Assembly (NCBI GenBank): GCA_026018925.1
Contig: JAKSZU010000009.1
Location: 72,512,041 to 72,576,040, forward strand
Origin: Tupaia tana
Lineage: Eukaryota > Chordata > Mammalia > Scandentia > Tupaiidae
Direction of reading: 5' to 3'
DNA: 64,000 bases
The translations under genes were made by a program, and so were the position numbers. Position 1 is the stretch's first letter, and each line of letters starts with the position of its first letter. Shown here one piece after another: positions 1-10,644 of the stretch. Under the pieces are notes generated by a model that was given only the letters and a program-made list of their open reading frames with translations, had not been told where the DNA came from and ran no database searches.

Positions 1-206
1 TGTCATTATGGGACAACCTAGTTTTCCAGTATGTAGACAAACATTAAAAAAATGACTTAAGTTTAAAAACAAAAATTTCTTCCTGTATTCTTTCAAGGTT
101 CTAAGAACATTTTTTTTTCAATTTTTGCAGCAATTACAAAATCACAATCTGGAATAAATCTAAGAATGTTGGTAGTTTCTAACTAGAAATTGATTGTGAC
201 TTTTTA
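1..206. other. AT-rich non-coding DNA
   Basis: I see no gene or repeat I can name here. It ends in the left target-site copy (tgattgtgac, 191-206) of the SINE that follows. Confidence 0.5.
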
Positions 207-488
207 ATTTTTTCATTAAAAATATATATATTTTTTAGTTTTCTACCATAGGGTGCTTGTGCTTGCCAGAGAGAGACAGAAAGACAGTAATAGGAAAAGT
301 GAGAAATCGCCCCCCTTCAGGGGGGAAATGAACATGCTGTAATTCCTTCCCTTCCTTTCTCCTCCTTGGATTCTAGGCATGCATACACACATACCTGGTG
401 TAATTTTCAAGCTGCCAGGTCCAAGACTTGAATTGTGGCCAGCCATTTGGGAGTTCAGCACCTTAACCACCATATCACCTGATGGTCC
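207..488 (-). mobile_element. SINE-A copy (old), minus strand
   Basis: On the minus strand it starts with the tRNA-like head (ggaccatcaggtg...) and B-box-like ttcaagtc. It then runs through the CCCCCTT/AGGGGGG palindrome and the pyrimidine tract to the 'accctatggtag' end. The target-site duplication tgattgtgacttttt flanks it at 191-206 and 489-504. It is diverged from the young copies, with 'gccagcc' instead of 'gtcgacc' in the tRNA-like part, so it belongs to an older subfamily. Confidence 0.85.
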
Positions 489-504
489 TGATTGTGACTT
501 TTTT

Positions 505-1290
505 TTAATAGGGAAGGAAAGTTGCTTTTTTATCAAATTTCCCTTAAGATCAACAAGAATTATTAAGAGAAAATTTTAACTGCCCACTTATACTCTTTTA
601 AGCATTGGTAAAAACTACAACTTTAAGTAGGTCTATTCTGAAGGATATTCAACATGGTAGGGTATGTATGTCATTGCCTACAATGAAACTTTTTACGGTA
701 TGGTTATTAATCTATTTATTTCTAAGAAATGGGACACATTTTCTTATAAATATGTGTTTATATTGTCATGTTAGCTCTGACAATATAATAGCATGAGATC
801 CTATTCACCTAATGGAACAGGTATGAGATCTTGCCCAAAATATTTCAATGCTTTATAATAAATATTATAAGTAAAACTATAAACTTTATATTCCAAACCA
901 AATGCAAAAAATATTGAGAGTGAAAATTACTAACTTTAGTGACTCTGGTCCTCAATAGCATACATTATATACTTTACTGACATAGTGCAACCATTATGAA
1001 TGAATGATAAAGCCTTATAGCCTGTAAAAACAGAAAGTGATGTGATTCTGCTATTTGTTACACTCTTTCACTTTCAAGGTAACAGTAGAACATATTGAAA
1101 GTGTTATAAATAATCTGGTTCAAAAGTTCACTGAAAGTATATGAGTACTGAATGTCCACAGGATTCTTAAACACAATGAAAGAAAGGCTGTTGGAAAAGA
1201 ACATATCAAATATGTAAATTTGTATAAGTAAACTAATTAATATTTTGTGATCAGGAGTGAGACACAACACTCCTATTAAGATAAAAACTA
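505..1290. other. Unique AT-rich non-coding DNA
   Basis: I see no ORF with coding character and no repeat I can name. The last 12 bases (agataaaaacta) are the left target-site copy of the next SINE. Confidence 0.5.
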
Positions 1291-1547
1291 GGGACCAGCA
1301 GTTAGCATAATGGCTATGTTGCTGAACTCCCATGTAGTGGACCGCAGTTTGCGTCCTGGACCCGGTGGCTTAAACTCACGCCAGGTGCGTGTGCGTGCGT
1401 GCCCAAGATCCCGAGAGGAGAATGGAGGAGAAGGGATTGTGACGTGGCCAACCCCCCGGGGGGTGATTTCTCGCTTTCTATCTCTCTATTTCTCTCTCTC
1501 TCTGGCGAGTGTACGCGCCCTATAGCAAAAACCTCTAAAAAAAAAAA
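1291..1547 (+). mobile_element. SINE-A copy (young subfamily)
   Basis: It has the full-length young form: head gggaccagcagttagc, A-box-like tagcataatgg, ccccccgggggg palindrome, ctctct tract, 'gcgccctatagc' and an A tail. The target-site copies agataaaaacta (1279-1290) and agataaaagcta (1548-1559) confirm L1-type integration. Confidence 0.92.
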
Positions 1548-1785
1548 AGATAAAAGCTAAAAATGAGGTACTAGTAATCAGGCTGCTTTATTGAGACAGA
1601 ATACATAAATTTTAACCAAGAAATTATCCCTAACTTAGTAAACCTAAAGATGTAGAGTTGATGTCCAAGTATAAATAAAAATACACACATGGAAAAGATA
1701 ATATTGACCATCTATAATAACCAATGTATTTCTGAATATTGCTTCTCATGAATGATGTTTCTGTTTTACACAAAGAAGCGTGATG

Positions 1786-1951
1786 GGGGTTGGCAGTGGA
1801 CTCCTACATGGCTGACTGTGGTTTGAGTCCCGTACCTGGTGGCTTGGTTTCTCTCTCTCTCTGTCTCTCTCTGATGAGCACATATGTGCCCTATAGCAAA
1901 TTAAATAATAATAAATTTAATTAAATAAATATTCCATTAGGGGTAAAAAAG
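1786..1951 (+). mobile_element. SINE-B copy (short, ~150 bp)
   Basis: This short SINE keeps the tRNA-like half (ggactcctacatggctgac, ggtttgagtcc). It then jumps directly to ctctctctct, 'gccctatagc' and an A/T-rich tail, without the palindrome-containing middle of SINE-A. The target-site copies agaagcgtgatg (1774-1785) and agaagcatgatg (1952-1963) flank it. Confidence 0.8.
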
Positions 1952-1963
1952 AGAAGCATGATG

Positions 1964-2555
1964 ATCTGTACATAATTAATGTTCTTACCTAAATTCTGTC
2001 CTAATGGTCCTTAATTGATATTTTCTTGTGATTCACTACTCCAGATAGTCCCTGTATTCTCAGTGATAATTTTTTTTAAATGTTGACCTATGACTGCCAC
2101 CATACATTACTATTTGTCTTACTATTTTCTATGTATTTGCTAATTGTGGTTTGTTATTTGCCAATTGTATTTATTTATTCATTTATTTCACTGTCATTTT
2201 AGTAAACATTTGCCAGCAAGACACTGAGGTGAAAAATCACTGAGCTCTGTTATCCTTAAGAATCTTATGGCTATATTATGGGTATGAACAGTGCTTATGG
2301 TATCACAGAGAAACCCATCACTGCCTAAGGAATTTGAGAGATAGTTTCATATTAAAAGATGAGCAGGGATCTTTCAGTGGGACCCAGAATATTCTATGTT
2401 CCCACGGGCCACCAAGAATGTAGACTGCAATTTGATCTAGCATGAAGGTTTGAGATGCCCATAGAATCTCTGGCTAGGCTGATTGGTGAGAGTCCTCTCA
2501 TGTATGGGTCTTTTCGTTAAAACTAGGGAAACAAGTAGTTTTGTCTAATATGCAG
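1964..2555. other. Unique non-coding DNA
   Basis: I see no coding ORF and no repeat I can name with confidence. Confidence 0.4.
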
Positions 2556-2559
2556 ACAA

Positions 2560-3210
2560 GAATACAAAGAGTCAAAGAGAATGAAGTAACAGAGAAATTT
2601 GTCCCAAACAAAGAAACAAGATACGTATCCAGAAACCAAGCCTCATGAAATAAAAATATATGATATATCTGACAGGGAAATAAAAATAAATATAATGCTA
2701 CTCAATGAGGTGAGCAAAATAATTCAACAGAAATAATTTTCACAAAGAGACAGAAAATATAATAAAGTATGTCAAAACAAAAAGTAAAGCACTAAAGAAT
2801 ATAATAAATATTAATAAAAATAAAACTCTACTGAAGTAGTTCAATAGCAAACTAGATCAAGCAGAAGAAAGAATCAGTGGGGTCAAAGATAGGTCATTTG
2901 GAAATTACCCAGTCAGAGGAGCAAAAATAAAAATGAATGGGCCAAGTTATAGTGGTGCAGGCAGTAAAGGCTCTACTATGCAATGATGGCGGTTATATGG
3001 GAAGGTTCTGGTTTTATATTTCAAATTTACTTGAATGTGCTGGGTAAAAGGGCTGGAATAATCCTAGCTGGCTACAGGGCTGGAAAAAGTATCATGTTAT
3101 AAAGATCTTGTTAAGGTTGTCAGCTCTCTTTCTCTCTCTTTCTCAAGGAAAATAGTTTCAAAAGAATACTGGATAAAAAAAGAATGATGAAAGCTTAAGG
3201 AAAACAAAGA
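2560..3210 (+). mobile_element. Ancient L1 (L1M-type) ORF1 region, interrupted by an old SINE
   Basis: Text such as 'gcagaagaaagaatcagtg' and 'gataggtcatttggaaatta' matches the conserved ORF1 region of old mammalian L1s. Stops are frequent in all frames, so it is a dead relic. An old SINE (2941-3170) splits it, and text resembling the same element resumes at 3175. Confidence 0.65.
2941..3170 (+). mobile_element. Old tRNA-related SINE (SINE-C)
   Basis: This copy differs from SINE-A. It has a 'ggtgcaggcagtaaaggctct' head, 'gctggctacagggctgg' in the body and a ctctctttctctctc end. The same layout recurs at 60855-61072 ('ggtacaggcactgctgtg', 'ggctggctgcagagttatg'), so I treat the two as one old family. 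Confidence 0.5.
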
Positions 3211-3214
3211 ACAT

Positions 3215-3645
3215 TGCTATGGTTTGGATGTAGTTTGTCCCCATTGAAATTTATGTTAAAATTAAATTACCAATGTAACAGTTTTAAGAGATGGTAATTT
3301 TAAAAGGTAATTAGGTCATTAAGATGAGTTAATATCTTACAAGAGATTAGGATTAGTTCTTGCAAGACTAGGTCTTGTGAGAGTGGATTAGCTCTCTCAG
3401 ATTGAGTTGTTAAAAAATGAGGTCACTCCTCATGTTTTGCTTCTTTGGCATGCATCTAGTAACCATTATTACACATGCTCCTACCATGTGATGCCATTCA
3501 TCATATAATGTTGCAACATTAAGCCCTCACCAGATGTGTCTACCAGATACTGAAGTTCCCAGCCTTCAAAAGTAAGCTAAATAAATATTTTCTTTGTAAA
3601 CTAACTAGGCTTAGGTGTCCTGTTACAACAACTGAATATGAACTA
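3215..3645 (+). mobile_element. 5' LTR of an ERVL-MaLR provirus relic (MLT1/MST type)
   Basis: It begins tgctatggtttggatgtag and ends in 'gaactaagaaa'. It includes 'gccctcaccagatg' and a polyadenylation-like 'aataaatattttcttt' stretch, which is the layout of MLT1/MST LTRs. The first ~165 bp recur at 5513-5677, which makes the pair 5' and 3' LTRs of one provirus. MaLRs are non-autonomous endogenous retroviruses spread in early placental mammals. Confidence 0.75.
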
Positions 3646-5512
3646 AGAAAAAAAGTTGTTACTAAGGAGTGGATTTTTTAGTACAAACATATCTGAAGCT
3701 GTTGAAGAAATTTTGGAACTGATTAATGGGCAGAGGTTAGAATAATTTGGATGAACAGGCTAAAAAAGCCTAGAATGTCTTAAATAGAGCCTTAAAGGTG
3801 ATTTTGGTGAGGGCTCAGAAGACGGGAAGACTAGAGACAATCTGGAACTTCTCAGAGATTATATAAATGGTCATGACAAGAATGTTGATAGAAATACGGG
3901 TAGTAAAGGCCATTTTAATGAGGTCTTAGAATGAAATGAGAAACAAGGTACTGGAAATTGGAGTAAAGATCATTCATGGGGCCAGTAAGTGGCATAGTGG
4001 TTAAGGTACTGGACTCCCACATGGCTAAATGTGGTTCAAGTCCTGGACCTGGCAGTTTGAAAATCATGCTGGGCATGTGTGCTGTGTGCCCAAAATTTGA
4101 GGAGAGTAATGGCAGAGAGGGGACTGCAGCATGGCCTTCCATCCTGGGGGAGGGGGTGATTTATCACTTTCCTTCTCTGTCTCTCTCTCTATCTCTTTGG
4201 TGAGTACACATACCTTATGGCAACAAAACAAAACAAAACAAAGCAAAACAGAAAACAAACAACAACAACAAGAAAACATGATCAAGGCCTTAGGCAGAAC
4301 CTAAAAATTTTAGAGAAACTTAAAAGCAAAATATAGAAGGAACTGTGTAGTTTATTTTGGCTTTATATAGTGAGATTTGTAAACAAATGAGTAATTTAAA
4401 GATAGAACTTATAATTAAATGGAAGACAGAGCATAAAAAGGTGAATTGCAGACTGGCCATGTAAACAGCATTTTTCAGGAGAGAAAACCAGGGGTGTGAC
4501 CCAGAGGCTGTTTGCTAAGAATATTAATATGGTTGAAAGGGTCAGATACTAATAAACAAGGGGAGAAATGCCATGAACATGTTTCAGAGATCTTTGAGGT
4601 TGCCCTTCCTATCATGGTCCAGTGGCCTAGGATGGTAAAGTGTTTTTTAGGAATGGACCTGTTCTGCTACCTAGGGCCACCGTGGAATGCTATTCTCTGC
4701 AGTTCAGCATATTGTTTGTCAAAAGCTCTAGCTGTGGCTCCAGTGGCCCCAGATGTGACAACCCACTGTTCAGGAAGGTACAAGCTGTGAATCTTGGCAG
4801 CACCATACCACAATTGAAATAGGCCCAGATTCAACTCTTGCTTCTGTTCCAGAGTATGCAAACAATATTCTTGGGTGGTAATTATGTAGATGTCAGAATT
4901 TAGGTGTTTTAGGGGTATGGATTTCTACACCTAGATTTCAAGGGACGGTTAGAAACCCTGGGAGCCTAGGAGAAAACCTGCTACAGGGGTAGAGCTGCCC
5001 TAGAGAGTCTCCACTAAAATGCCTAGTGGAGTCTTTGGAGCAAGGATGAACTTCAGATTCCAGAACGGTAGAATCACCTGTAGTATGCCACTCTAGCCAG
5101 AGAGAATTGTTGTATGGGTTGACCCTAGCAGAGCCATAGGGGCAGGACTGAGGTTTGGGAGGTGAAATTCTTCAGTGTGTGAAGAAGGTGTCACATGGAG
5201 TAAAATATTCTGAGGCTTTAATATTTCATGTCTATGTCTTAAATTTTGAGCTTTCTTTGAGTCTGGTTACTCTTTTCTTTTGGCCTATTTCTCCCTCTGG
5301 GGATGGAAATGTCTAGTCTACATACTTTCAAGGTAGGTAACTTGTTTTGATTTTACTAGCTCAGAACTGGAAGGAATTTGCCTTGAATCTCAGATAAGAC
5401 TTTAGACTTTTGAGTTGGTATTGGAATAAATTAAAACTTTTGGAACTGCTGGGATGCAATGATTGTATTTGGCATGTGAGAAGGACCTGAGATTTGGAGG
5501 ATCATGGTGGAA
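3646..5512 (+). mobile_element. Internal region of the ERVL-MaLR provirus (decayed)
   Basis: It lies between the two LTR copies and ends in 'tgattgtatttggcatgtgagaagg...atttggagg', the characteristic sequence just before a MaLR 3' LTR. No long ORF survives; the short frames here are interrupted. A SINE-A copy (3978-4280) interrupts it. Confidence 0.65.
3978..4280 (+). mobile_element. SINE-A copy (older subfamily) inside the MaLR internal region
   Basis: The head is 'ggggccagtaagtggcatag', with ggttcaagtcc as B-box and 'ggcagtttgaaaatcat' in the middle. The pyrimidine tract, 'taccttatggcaac' and a variable (aacaa)n tail follow. The sequence around it belongs to the older provirus. Confidence 0.85.
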
Positions 5513-5677
5513 CACTATGACTTGAATGTGGCTTGTCCCCAGTAAAACTCATGATGAAATTTAATTGCCAATGTAACAGTGTTGTGAAATAGGGTCTTTA
5601 AGGGCAATTAGGTTGTTAAGACAGATCAATGTCCTTCCCACAAGACTGGATTGAGTACTCAAGAGAATAGATTAGTT
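5513..5677 (+). mobile_element. 3' LTR of the ERVL-MaLR provirus, truncated
   Basis: It repeats the start of the 5' LTR ('gacttgaatgtggcttgtcc', 'ccaatgtaacagt', 'gcaattaggttgttaaga'). It stops abruptly at 'agattagttct', where the SINE-head/L1 chimera begins. I do not see the rest of the LTR beyond the chimera. Confidence 0.6.
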
Positions 5678-7085
5678 CTGGGACCAGCAGTTAGCATAAT
5701 GGCTATGTCGCTGGACTCCCATGTAGTCGACCTCAGTTCGAGTTCCCACCTGCTAGAAAAACTGGGTATTCACTTACAAAAATATGAATCTGGACCCCTA
5801 TCTCTGACCATTAACAAAAATCAAATCAAAATGGATCAAAAATCTAAACCTAAGACCTCAAACTATAAAACTACTAGTGGAAAACTCTGGAGGAACTCTG
5901 GGAGACACTGGAGTAGGCAAAGACTTCTTGTATAAGATTCTCAAAGCACAAGCAACAATCCCAAAAAGAGAAACACAGGATTACATCAGGTTAAGACTTT
6001 TCTGCACAGCAAAAGACCCAGAAATTAGTGTGAATCAATAACCCTTGGAATGGGAGAACAGTTCTGTAAACTATGCCTCAGATAAGGACTAATAACCAGA
6101 ATATACAGGGAACTCAAACAAGATACCTGAAAAAAAAAAAAAAAAAAGTTCAACCCCATTAAAAGGTGGGATCATGAGCTGAACAAACAGCTCTCTCAGG
6201 AAGACACACAAAGAGCCAAAATGCTATGAAAAATGTTCAGCATCCCTCATCATATGAAAGATGCAAATAAAAACCACAATGAGATACTACCTAACCCCGG
6301 TCAGAATGGCTAAGATTAAAAATTAAAAACAATAAGTGCTGGCAAGGCTGTGGTGAAAAGGGAACTCTCCTACACCACTGGTGGGAAGTATAAATTAGTA
6401 CAGTCACTACAGAGAACTATATGGAGATCCTCAAAGATCTACAAATAGAACTACCACATATTGCAGCAATTCCACTCCTGGGTAACTACCCAAAGATAGA
6501 CTGCTCAGTTGGAAAAGTGCTTGCACATCTATGTTTATTTTGTGGCATTATTAATAACTACTAAGTCATAGAACCAACCCAAATGTCCACAAATAGATGA
6601 ATGCATTGAAAATGGATAGTACAGATACACTATGAGATACTATTCAGCCATAAAAAAAAAACCAAGAAGACTCTTCCATTTGATAGAAAATTGATGAATA
6701 TGGAAGATTTACTGCTGAGTGAAGCAAGCCAGGCTATGAAAGAGAGACATTGTATGTCTCTACTTAATATAAACTGACTATCCACAGTCTATGGTGGAAA
6801 CTGAAAGAAAAGAGGATAAAGAAGCATGGAAAATGGTTAAGGATACTGGAGACAGTATGGGAAGAGGGTGGAAGAAAGGGGAGAGTGAGAAGAAAGGAAT
6901 AAAGGAGAAAATCAAGAGGCAAGACATTTACGGGATACAGAAATGGATAATTATCTGTTGATAACGTGTATAATATCTTCAACTGGACTGATGTGAAGTG
7001 TATTCATGTTGGGTAAATTCACTTTAGTAACTGTAGTAATATATAATGATTGAATGCATAAAATAAAATAAAAATTTTAAAAGAC
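5678..7085 (+). mobile_element. Chimeric insertion: SINE-A tRNA head joined to an L1 3' end
   Basis: Positions 5678-5750 are a near-perfect young SINE-A head (gggaccagcagttagc ... cagttcgagttcccacc). It has no SINE body or tail. From ~5752 the sequence is L1 ORF2 C-terminal region in the same strand ('gctagaaaaactgggtat', 'ctcactgaaaag'-like text, 'tactattcagccataaaa') and continues through the L1 3' UTR to an A-rich end near 7080. This looks like a template switch during reverse transcription. No clear target-site duplication is visible, so a deletion joining two separate elements remains possible. Confidence 0.7.
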
Positions 7086-7205
7086 ATTTATAAGCATATA
7101 AGTTTTATTTTATATCAATCACAATGCTTAAGTAATTGATTTTCAGTTTATTTTGTTACTTATGAACATTTAAAATAAGTTACTTTCAAAAACTATATAA
7201 GAGTG

Positions 7206-7445
7206 AGTCATCAGGTGGTTTGGAGGTTAAGGTGGCTGGATCCTACATGGCTGTGTGGTTTGAGTCCTGGATTTGGAGCCTTGAAAAACATACCAGGTGC
7301 ATGTGCATGTATGCCTAAAGTCTCAAGAGGAGAATGGAGAAGGGATGGCAGTCTGACCATCCTCCCTGGTGGGTGATTTCTCACTTTACTTTCTCTCTCT
7401 CTCTCTCATGAGTACACATGCCCGGTAGCAAACTAAAAAAATAAA
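7206..7445 (+). mobile_element. SINE-A copy (older subfamily)
   Basis: The head 'gtcatcaggtggtttggagg', the ggtttgagtcctgg B-box, 'gcatgtgcatgtatgcctaa', a tct tract and 'gcccggtagcaaac' are all present, with an A-rich tail. Confidence 0.8.
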
Positions 7446-7817
7446 AATACATAAGAAGACTGATGTCACTGAAAACACGGAGTAGGGAGGAAACTAACTG
7501 CATCCCTCAACAAAGCAGTAATGAGATGGCAAAATGTGTCACAATCAACTTTTGCAGAACTCTGGGATCAAAAACTTTAACAACCATTGGGAGGCTCAAT
7601 AAATAAGTAAGCTATTAGCTCGAAATTAGAGAAAGCAATGGTATTTTGAATTATTCAAATGCCTTCCATCTCCCACACCATAGATCAGCAGTGGCAAATG
7701 AGAATGGCAGCTTGAATTCATGGTGCAGATTGCTAAAGTTAAGAAGAGGGTATTGTGGCTGTACATTTCAATCTGTGTGGCTGAAGAATTGCTCTGAAGA
7801 ACTGCTGCAAGAGCCTG

Positions 7818-7848
<31 letters not shown>

Positions 7849-7974
7849 CCAACTTAGAACAATCTCATGACTGAAGCAACTTTCCAAAATGATTTTTGGT
7901 GAAATCATTTAGAGGCAAAATTATTCCATGTAACAGCCTGTGAAATAAGGATTTTATTATGTTTTGTTTTGTTT
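7446..7974. other. Non-coding DNA with a poly-T run
   Basis: There is no coding ORF; the 74-residue frame here runs through the T run. A 29-base poly-T lies at about 7818-7846. The flanks look single-copy or too diverged to name. Confidence 0.4.
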
Positions 7975-7991
7975 ATTTATTTACGTATTCA

Positions 7992-8029
<38 letters not shown>

Positions 8030-8200
8030 GAGCAGCACCCACAAAAGTCTTCATGCTGCAATCCTACTCCCAGCCTCAGGCTGCCAGAATCTTATGCATG
8101 CATGCCTGTGCTTAGCACGCACAGGGATATGAACCTGAGATTTTAACACATGGCCTCAGCTTTGCAAAGTGTTGTATTACCAGTACATCTGGAGTAAGAT
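7975..8200 (-). mobile_element. SINE-D copy, minus strand, with (GA)n
   Basis: Its T/A-rich end (tttatttatttacg) comes first, followed by a (GA)n tract and 'cttcatgctgcaatcctactcccagc'-like text, ending in 'ttgtattaccagtac'. The same order recurs at 15752-15985 and 51735-51995. I therefore treat the three as one SINE family read from the minus strand; the family is not identified. Confidence 0.55.
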
Positions 8201-8221
8201 CTTTCAAAACTTTCATATAAA

Positions 8222-8462
8222 GTCAATGTATGGCAGGGAAGTTAAGGTGACTGCTGGATCCCACACTATGAGGTTCAAGTCCCAGACATGATGGCTTGAA
8301 AAAAACACCAGGAATGTGAGTGTTAAAGCCCAAAATCCATAGAGGAGAATGGAAAAGTGACTGTGGCAAGGCCATCCTCCCTGTCGAGTGATTTCTCACC
8401 TAACTCTCTCTCACCTCTGGCAAGTGCACATGCCCTATTGCAAAGTAAACTAAAATAAATAA
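8222..8462 (+). mobile_element. SINE-A copy (older, diverged)
   Basis: It has 'gaagttaaggtgactgctgg', the ggttcaagtccca B-box, 'gagaatggaaaagtgactg' and 'gccctattgcaaag', with an A-rich tail. It abuts the SINE-B copy at 8470. Confidence 0.75.
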
Positions 8463-8469
8463 GACTCTT

Positions 8470-8668
8470 GGGACCAGCAGGTGGTGTGATGATTAAGGCG
8501 CTGGACACTACCACATGGCCAACTATGGTTCTAGTCCCGGACCTGGTGGCTTGTTTCCCACTTTCTCTCTTTCTCTCTCTCTCTCTCTGTCTCTGGTCAA
8601 ATTAAAAAAAAATAAATGAATGAATAAGTAAAATTAAATAAAAACAATTATTTAAAAAAATAAATAAA
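8470..8668 (+). mobile_element. SINE-B copy (short form)
   Basis: The head gggaccagcaggtggtgtg, the 'ggcgctggacac' motif and 'cggacctggtggcttg' lead straight into a long ctct tract and an A/T-rich tail. The middle of SINE-A is absent. Compare 18380-18563. Confidence 0.85.
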
Positions 8669-8929
8669 ACTCTCATTTATACTGGGGAATTTAAAAGCCA
8701 TGTTCAGGTCTAGACTAGACATATGCTCAAAAAGAGGCTTTAGAACATCCTAAGCTTTTACTTATGGCTGACATTTGAGCTGTATGTAAGCAGAAACTGA
8801 AGACTAAGAAAAAATTGTAAATGGTAAATGGTATAATGGTTAAGGATTGAAGAAGTATCCACTTAATAAAGACTGAGGCAGTATTTTTAATATTTCCTTG
8901 TTTTAGGAATTTAAGAAAACTATGTTAGA

Positions 8930-9170
8930 AGCTAGTTGACGACTATGCTAATGGCATACAGAATTTGGTGGTCACACATAAACATGGATACAGAATTTAC
9001 AAAAATTACTTTAGAAAAATAATTAAACAAGCCAACAATAGCTTAAAACAAATAAACAGTAACAACAAACCCTGGAGATGGTAAAGAATCTTGTTTCCAA
9101 AGTTGCCACATTATAGTATTAAAAATCTCCAATTCACAATAAAAAATTGCTATGCAGATAAAGAAGCAAA
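8930..9170 (+). mobile_element. Ancient L1 (HAL1/L1MC-type), first part
   Basis: 'cttgtttccaaagttgccac', 'attaaaaatctccaattcac' and 'aaaaattgctatgcag' match the region upstream of ORF1 in ancient mammalian L1/HAL1 consensus. The element resumes at 10645 with 'ggtccattcatagggg', so the insertions at 9189-10640 split it. Confidence 0.65.
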
Positions 9171-9188
9171 AATATAGTCTATTTTTTT

Positions 9189-9481
9189 TGTACATTTCTT
9201 TTTCTTTTTTTTTTCTTTTTTTTTGGGGGGGAGAGGTTTTTTCGCTATAGGGCGCGTGCACTCGCCAGACAGACAGAGAGAGACATAGAGACAGAAAGCG
9301 AGAAATCACCCCCCAGGGGGGATGGTCATGCCGCAATCCCTTCTCCATTCTCCTCTCGGGATCCTGGGCACGCATGCACACGCGCCCGGCGTGAGTTGTA
9401 AGCCACCGGGTCCGAGACGCGAACCACGGTCAACTATGTGGGAGTCCAGCGACATAGCCATTACGCCAACTGCTGGTTCCC
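9189..9481 (-). mobile_element. SINE-A copy (young), minus strand
   Basis: It is full length with the ccccccagggggg palindrome and 'ctatagggcgcgtgc' end. The target-site duplication aatatagtctattttttt is present on both sides (9171-9188 and 9482-9499). It landed at the left edge of the older twin-primed L1. Confidence 0.93.
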
Positions 9482-9499
9482 AATATAGTCTATTTTTTT

Positions 9500-10640
9500 C
9501 ATACACTTTTTGGATGTTCATATGTCTTCCTTGGAGAGTTGTCTGTTCAGCTTTTATCTATCTTTTAATTGGATTGATTTTTTTTTGCAAGTAAACTGCT
9601 TAAATTCCCTGCATATTTTGTTTATTAGTCCCTTATCTGAAGTGTTTGCAATTACATTTTCCCATTTCAAGAGTTGTCTCTTCACTATAATTATTGTTTC
9701 TTTTACTTGAAGAAGCTTTTTAATCTTATGTAATCCCACTTGTCTATGTTTTTTTATTATTGCCTATGCTTTGGGAGTTTTATTTAAGAAGTCTTTGCCT
9801 ACTCCAGTAGATGTCTCCAAGTGTTTCTCCTGTGTTTTCCACCAGTTGATATATGGTTTGAGTTTCTATGCTTAGATCCCTGATCTATTTTGAGTTGATT
9901 TTGTTAATGGTAAGAGACAGGGCTCCTAATTAATTTTTCTGCAGGTGGATACCCAGTTTTTTCCAGAACTATTTGCTGAAGAGGTTTTCTTTTCCCCACT
10001 GGATTGTTTTATTCCCTCTGTCAAGAATGAGTATGTATGTTTAAGGGTTTATTTCTGGGGGCTCTATTCTGTTCCACTGGTATACATGCCTGGTTTTGTG
10101 CTAGTACCATGCTGTATTCATTATTACAGCTATTTTATATGTTTTGGGGTCAGGGGTTGAGAATGTAAATTAGTACAGCCACTGTGGTGGACAATACGGA
10201 GATTCCTCAAAGACCTACAAATAGAACTACCATATTATCTAGCAATTCCACTCCTGGGTTGAGAGAAGTAAGCCAGACTGAAAGATAGCTATTGTATATC
10301 CTCACTTAATGTATAGCAAATGTCTGCACTTCATGGAAGAATCTAAAAGATTGGAAAGCATAAAACCATGGAGAACAATAGTGAATCCTGGAAGCAGTGT
10401 GGGAGAAGGGTGAATAATGAGGAGGAGATAGAAAGAGAATCAAAGTTAAAAACAGAAGCAAAACATTTAAGGGACACAAAAGTTAAAAACTATCTGTTGA
10501 TGATACTGTGTATGGTAATATCTTTGACTAGACCCATATACCATATTTTAATGCTGGAAAAATTCATTTTGTATGCTTTAAAGATATACAATGATTAAAT
10601 GTAAAAGAAATAAGAAAAGAAAAAATATTTTTAAAAAAAT
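9500..10640 (+). mobile_element. 5'-inverted (twin-primed) L1 3' fragment
   Basis: From 9500 to ~10155 the sequence is L1 ORF2 read from the minus strand (poly-T-free, e.g. 'cctgcatattttgtttattag'). At ~10156 it switches to plus-strand ORF2 3' text ('gtaaattagtacagccactg') and runs through the 3' UTR to an A-rich end near 10635. Compared with the L1 at 33.3 kb, about 130 bp is missing at the switch and about 230 bp inside the plus part. The host text 'tatagtctatt' / 'tggtccatt' on the two sides looks like a degenerate target-site duplication. Confidence 0.8.
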
Positions 10641-10644
10641 GGTC

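Noticed and set aside
4512-4861. Overlapping 60-92-codon frames in the MaLR internal region
   Set aside because: They overlap on both strands, show no conserved retroviral domain, and the provirus type is normally non-coding.
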